DNA of 64,000 nt from Variovorax ginsengisoli. Its GTDB lineage: Bacteria; Pseudomonadota; Gammaproteobacteria; Burkholderiales; Burkholderiaceae_C. Positions 60,755 to 64,000 of the stretch are shown here, in pieces. The DNA is taken from assembly GCF_030486595.1 (NCBI RefSeq), contig NZ_JAUJZH010000006.1, positions 227,114-291,113 of the forward strand. Direction: 5' to 3'. The position numbers and the translations under genes are program-made. The notes beneath the pieces were generated by a model that made no database searches, was not told where the DNA came from, and worked only from the letters and a program-made list of their open reading frames with translations. Each line of letters begins with the position of its first letter. Position 1 is the first letter of the stretch.

Positions 60755-61861
60755 ATGCGAGGAAGACCTAAGACAGAACTGGTGCTGAGCGAAACCGAAC
60801 GCGAGCAACTCACGGCGCTGACGCTGCGGCGCAAGACTGCACAGGCGTTGGCGTTGCGGGCTCGCATTGTTCTGGCCTGCGCCGAAGGCGTGGACAACAA
60901 GGTGGTTGCAAGCCGCCAGCGCGTGACGCAGCAGACGGTCTCGAAGTAGCGTGCCCGATTCGTCGAGCATCGACTGGACGGACTGCTTGACGCGCCTCGG
61001 CCTGGCGCACCGCGAACGATTGACGACGCGCGGGTCGACGCCGTGATCGCCAAGACGCTGGAGAGCGTTCCAGACGCGGCGACGCACTGGAGCACACGCA
61101 CCATGGCGCGCGAAACCGGCCTGTCGCAAACGGCGGTGTCTCGCATCTGGCGCGCATTCGGACTTCAGCCGCATCGCCAAGAGACCTTCAAGCTCTCCAG
61201 CGATCCGCTGTTCGTGGAAAAGGTGCGTGACATCGTCGGGCTGTACTTGGACCCGCCGCTCATGGCCATGGTCCTGTGCGTGGATGAGAAGAGCCAGATT
61301 CAGGCGCTGGACCGCACCCAACCCTTGCTCCCCCTGGCCCCGGGCATCCCTGAGCGGCGCACTCACGACTACGAGCGCCACGGCACGACCACGCTCTTCG
61401 CGGCGTTGGACATTGCCACCGGATCCGTCATCGGGGACTTGCATCGCCGCCATCGAAGCACCGAGTTCCTGCAATTCCTGCGCACCATCGAGGCCAACGT
61501 GCCAGCAGTGCTGGACATCCACCTCGTGATGGACAACTACGGAACACACAAAACTCCCGCCATCAGGAACTGGCTTGCCCGACATCCGCGCTTTCGGGTG
61601 CACTTCACGCCGACCTCTGCGTCCTGGCTGAACCAAGTCGAACGCTGGTTCGCCACCCTGACGCAGAAGTACATCCGCCGCGGCACGCATCGCTCCACGC
61701 GCCAGCTCGAACAGGCCATCAGGCACTACATCAAGATCAACAACCGCGACCCCAAGCCGTTCGTCTGGTCCAAGACTGCCGATGACATCCTTGCGAGCGT
61801 CGAGAGATTTTGTTTGCGAACTTCTAACTCACGACACTCATATGGTCGCCATAGTCAATAG
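60755..61861 (+). pseudogene. IS630-family transposase with in-frame amber codon
   Basis: From ATG 60755 the protein reads RGRPKTELVLSETEREQLTA (helix-turn-helix) and VASRQRVTQQTVSK, then TAG at 60947-60949. The same frame continues with [19 protein letters not shown], so a Trp codon (TGG) has most likely become TAG. DDE residues are present in [26 protein letters not shown] and [13 protein letters not shown]. The frame runs past the right repeat to 61861. Full-length protein would need suppression or re-initiation, so the copy is probably inactive. Confidence 0.85.
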
Positions 61862-62094
61862 CGTTAACGAATGGGTTGTGGTGTGAGATGGGATCGCTCC
61901 GGTGATGCGACACGAACGTTGCAGCGACGATGAATCAGACTCATATCCGCGGATTGGTTACCAGCACGATTCGTCGCGGGCCTGCCTCGTTCTAACGCCG
62001 GGGATCTGCCTTTCGGTGCCCCTGTAGTGTGGCCGAGGGTTGCCCAATCGGTGCCCGTGCCACATCACCGCAGCGATCCCTGCTCACGCCGCGC
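61862..62094 (-). other. Non-coding 3' flank of the IS110-family element
   Basis: The 233 bp downstream of the IS110 transposase stop contain TCGGTGCCC repeated near 62013 and 62050 and a potential stem GTGGC...GCCAC around 62030-62066. IS1111-group members of this family carry their structured guide RNA in this position. The IS end cannot be placed because no clear target duplication is visible. Confidence 0.35.
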
Positions 62095-63213
62095 TCAGGC
62101 TGCCTGTTCCTCCTCGCGTCGTACCTGCAGGCCGATCGCCCAGATGAAGCCGGCCAACTCACGTGCGACAGCGACGCAGGCCTTGTTGATCTGCACCCCG
62201 CGATTGCGCAGCGCGGCAAACCGTTGCGTCAGCCTCAGCTGCGCCTTCCAGGCGGTCGTTCGGATCGACTCTGGCAGCGCTTCTTGGCGCGCCAGCGCCT
62301 CGCGGCCGATTCGAGCCTTGAAGCGATAGTTCCAGGCCGATTCGGTCAGCAGCCGGCGTGCGTGCGCGTTCCCCGTCTTGGTAATGCTGCCACGACTCGT
62401 TCGCTCGCCGCTCGAGTGCTCCGAAGGAACCAAGCCGAGGTATCCCATGAGCTTTCGCGGATGCGAGAAGCGCGCGAGGTCGCCAATCTCGGCCATCAGG
62501 CTGATCGCCGTGATCGCGGCAACCCCACGAAGCGCTTGGAGCGCACGGACTACCGGCTCAAAGCGCCAACCCGTGATCGACGCCACCGGTGCCTTCGTCA
62601 ACCGCTCGACTCGCTCGTCAGCGGCCTCCACCGTGTGCCAATACTCGGTAAACGCCGTCTGGGTGGCGCCGGCGTCGAAGTTCAGCGTCGACAGCCAGCG
62701 GTAGTAGGCAATGCTCCACGAGGTCTTGCCGGGGTAGCGGATGTCGTGGCGCAGCAAGAAGCCCTTGAGTTGGTGCCGGGCCTGGACACGGCTGTTGACG
62801 GCGTCTTCGCGCGCGCGCGCCAAGTCGCGGATCGCTTCGTCGCCAGGCTCGGGTATCCACACGGCACTCAACTGTCCGGCGCGCGAGCACTCGGCCAGTT
62901 GAATGCAGTCACGTCCATCGGTCTTGACTCGGTCGCCCGGACGCCGCGGGATCTGCGAAGGGGCAATGATTTCGCAGAGGTAGCCTCTTTCCTTCAAGGC
63001 GCGTTGCAGCCCGAAGCCGGTCGGTCCAGCCTCATACACGATGTGCAACTGCTCGGCGGATCCGATCTTTGCCAGCACTTTCAGAAGCTTGTTCAGATCG
63101 TGCGTCACCTTGCCAATCAACCGTGCCGGTGCTCGCCCCAACTCGGCCGCGGAAACGCTGATGCTGTCCTTATGGACATCCAGGCCCACGTGAAACTTGG
63201 TACGCTCTTTCAT
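62095..63213 (-). CDS. IS110-family transposase (DEDD, RuvC-like plus Transposase_20)
   Basis: This 372-residue recombinase starts with ATG 63213. KFHVGLDVHKDSISVS holds the first acidic residue of the RuvC-like DEDD site; IVYEAGPTGFGLQRAL, VKTDGRDCIQLAE and the C-terminal ALRGVAAITAISLMAEIGDL and KLMGYLGLVPSEHSSGERTS (with the catalytic Ser region of Tnp_20) follow. IS110 elements insert under guidance of a structured bridge RNA transcribed from their own non-coding end. The gene is complete. The longer frame upstream to 63249 has no separate support. Confidence 0.9.
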   Translation of the reverse strand: MKERTKFHVGLDVHKDSISVSAAELGRAPARLIGKVTHDLNKLLKVLAKIGSAEQLHIVYEAGPTGFGLQRALKERGYLCEIIAPSQIPRRPGDRVKTDGRDCIQLAECSRAGQLSAVWIPEPGDEAIRDLARAREDAVNSRVQARHQLKGFLLRHDIRYPGKTSWSIAYYRWLSTLNFDAGATQTAFTEYWHTVEAADERVERLTKAPVASITGWRFEPVVRALQALRGVAAITAISLMAEIGDLARFSHPRKLMGYLGLVPSEHSSGERTSRGSITKTGNAHARRLLTESAWNYRFKARIGREALARQEALPESIRTTAWKAQLRLTQRFAALRNRGVQINKACVAVARELAGFIWAIGLQVRREEEQAA

Positions 63214-63302
63214 GGCCGGTCTCCTTGTGTTGCTGACGACGAAAGTCACAGCATGTAGCTCTACACGCCTCGGCGTGCAACCTACGATGTTGGAGACCGG
63301 CC
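63214..63302. ncRNA. Structured leader of the IS110 element, candidate bridge RNA region
   Basis: GGCCGGTCTCC at 63214-63224, immediately before the transposase start, is perfectly complementary to GGAGACCGGCC at 63292-63302. Between them CACGCC-TC-GGCGTG (63264-63277) forms an internal hairpin. In IS110-group elements the bridge RNA lies in this non-coding end; in the IS1111 group it lies on the other side. Assignment as guide RNA is therefore a hypothesis; the base pairing is seen directly. Confidence 0.4.
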
Positions 63303-63610
63303 GCCTACCCTGGGACGGCGACCATCATGTCTAGACAGCCTTGTTAGAGCGTACCCGCAGACCGCCTGTGCTGGCCTCCCGACAGCAGGCAAATGCCTGG
63401 GCATCGCAACAGTATGAAGGCTCCAACCGAAATTTGCATTTGTTTGGGTCATCGCAGCCAGACTACGGCAACTGGTGATTCTCAGATCAGGTTCCGTGGT
63501 CTGAGTTCGTCTCGGCTCATACTAGATCACACCTTGCCGGTGACCGCTCCGATCACGGCCAGGCCGAAGGCGTGGAATGTTCTTTTCAGCAGCCGAGTTT
63601 CAATCAGCTC
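63303..63610. other. Degraded region right of the IS110 element
   Basis: The 308 bp show no intact gene. On the minus strand, ELIETRLLKRTFHAFG (about 63563-63610) continues the integrase-like fragment after its in-frame TGA. The rest is unassigned. Confidence 0.35.
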
Positions 63611-63739
63611 TCATTGCTCGATCGTCAATGATCGGCTGGGGCTGAGCGGCTGAGTCGAGACGCGCGGCTTGGCGATGCCGGCGATCGGATTGCCGATCAA
63701 ATAGTTCTGATCAACCACAAGGCCTGACGCAAGGCACTC
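63611..63739 (-). pseudogene. Tyrosine-recombinase (phage integrase-like) fragment
   Basis: The frame reads VDQNYLIGNPIAGIAKPRVS and PSRSLTIEQ before TGA at 63611-63613, with ELIETRLL in the same frame beyond. This resembles the linker between the SAM-like N-terminal domain and the catalytic domain of integrases, where LTxxQWxxIE is usual; the TGA sits at the expected Trp. Catalytic Arg and Tyr residues are not found. It is a relic of a mobile element. Confidence 0.45.
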
Positions 63740-63783
63740 ACTGATAGCGGGCGTTACCAATCACGGTCTGACCTGTCTTGCCA

Positions 63784-63882
63784 TCACTTCATGATCGCCT
63801 GATCAACCTTGCCGTATTCATCGATGCCGTGGACCTGGAACGCGTTCTTTGCCAGGTCGATGTCAACAGTCGTAATCTTCAT
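63784..63882 (-). pseudogene. N-terminal fragment of a second IS110-family transposase
   Basis: ATG 63882 begins MKITTVDIDLAKNAFQVHGI, the standard start of one IS110-family subgroup (GIDLAKNVFQVHGV), but a TGA at 63784-63786 ends it after 32 residues (QAIMK). The first catalytic Asp is included. The rest of the transposase is absent, so this is the remnant of a different IS110 element from the one at 62095-63213. Confidence 0.7.
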
Positions 63883-64000
63883 GGTGGACAGAGCCGGCTC
63901 CGGTCGTCTGAACACGCATCGACCTGAGTTAAGTGGATTGGCTGCGGTTTGATTCTTTCAATCTTCAGGCCCCTGCCAGGCCGCCGGAGGCGCCCCGGTT

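Larger units (their letters stand above)
59847..61838. mobile_element. IS630-family insertion sequence, interrupted by an IS5-family element
   Basis: Perfect 22-bp terminal inverted repeats bound the element: the left end at 59847-59868 starts AGTGTCGTGAGTTAGA, and the right end 61817-61838 is its exact reverse complement. The internal transposase has the IS630 DDE motifs. The left leader is split by the IS5 element at 59877-60701. Without it the IS630 element would be about 1.17 kb. A clean TA target duplication is not evident at both ends. Confidence 0.85.

Overview
The window is a 64 kb, GC-rich piece of a betaproteobacterial chromosome. Its gene content points to Burkholderiales, probably Comamonadaceae and Variovorax-like: a Bug/TctC binding protein in a LysR-HMG-CoA lyase-CaiB operon, NodT-type RND efflux genes, PHB-depolymerase-type esterase, and tandem-HAMP hybrid kinases beside an rsbRST stressosome. 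The lineage is inferred from style, not from a marker gene.

Left part (1-16.5 kb). A minus-strand RND efflux operon (outer-membrane factor, membrane-fusion protein, pump) carries two apparent frameshifts and runs off the left edge. It is followed by a small conserved-looking protein, an 82-bp imperfect cruciform and an AI-2E-type permease. A large winged-helix/AAA regulator is split by an in-frame UGA. A TetR gene then faces, across a 27-bp dyad, a tight plus-strand catabolic operon: extradiol-type dioxygenase, fumarylacetoacetase-family hydrolase, MhpA-like FAD hydroxylase, MDR oxidoreductase and acyl-CoA ligase. It probably degrades an aromatic or polycyclic compound whose identity is not visible.

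Centre (16.5-36.3 kb). After a YghU-type glutathione transferase, a PHB-depolymerase-type esterase and small proteins comes an 18-kb signalling island: a 738-residue hybrid kinase, a 2110-residue hybrid kinase with ten near-identical 92-residue HAMP units, a divergent PAS hybrid kinase, another REC-PAS hybrid kinase, a simple histidine kinase, a HATPase-SpoIIE phosphatase fusion, and RsbT, RsbS and RsbR. No sigma-B, RsbV or RsbW is present. The stressosome therefore appears to feed a two-component phosphorelay.

Right-centre (36.5-56.5 kb). Two small proteins face a compact four-gene module: family-2 glycosyltransferase, acyl-CoA dehydrogenase-like protein, PIG-L deacetylase and SAM methyltransferase. 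This is a toolkit reminiscent of Nod-factor decoration, and its product is unknown. Its last gene overlaps convergently with a zinc-ribbon metallopeptidase. Then follow two unknown proteins, a lone receiver protein, a CaiB CoA-transferase broken by a small deletion, a gamma-glutamylcyclotransferase-like gene, the LysR / HMG-CoA-lyase / CaiB / Bug / HPPD operon, and cell-wall genes (PBP5-type carboxypeptidase, PBP1A) with a ClC antiporter.

Right end (56.5-64 kb). This is a decaying, mobile region: remnants of a LysR gene, an SDR and a cupin gene, an intact DeoR/NUDIX divergent pair, an IS5-family element nested inside an IS630-family element whose transposase has an amber codon, an IS110-family element with structured non-coding flanks (candidate bridge RNA), and fragments of an integrase and a second IS110 transposase.

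All calls come from reading the sequence and its translations. No database search was run. The number of single-base disruptions means that assembly error must be considered as well as true gene decay.
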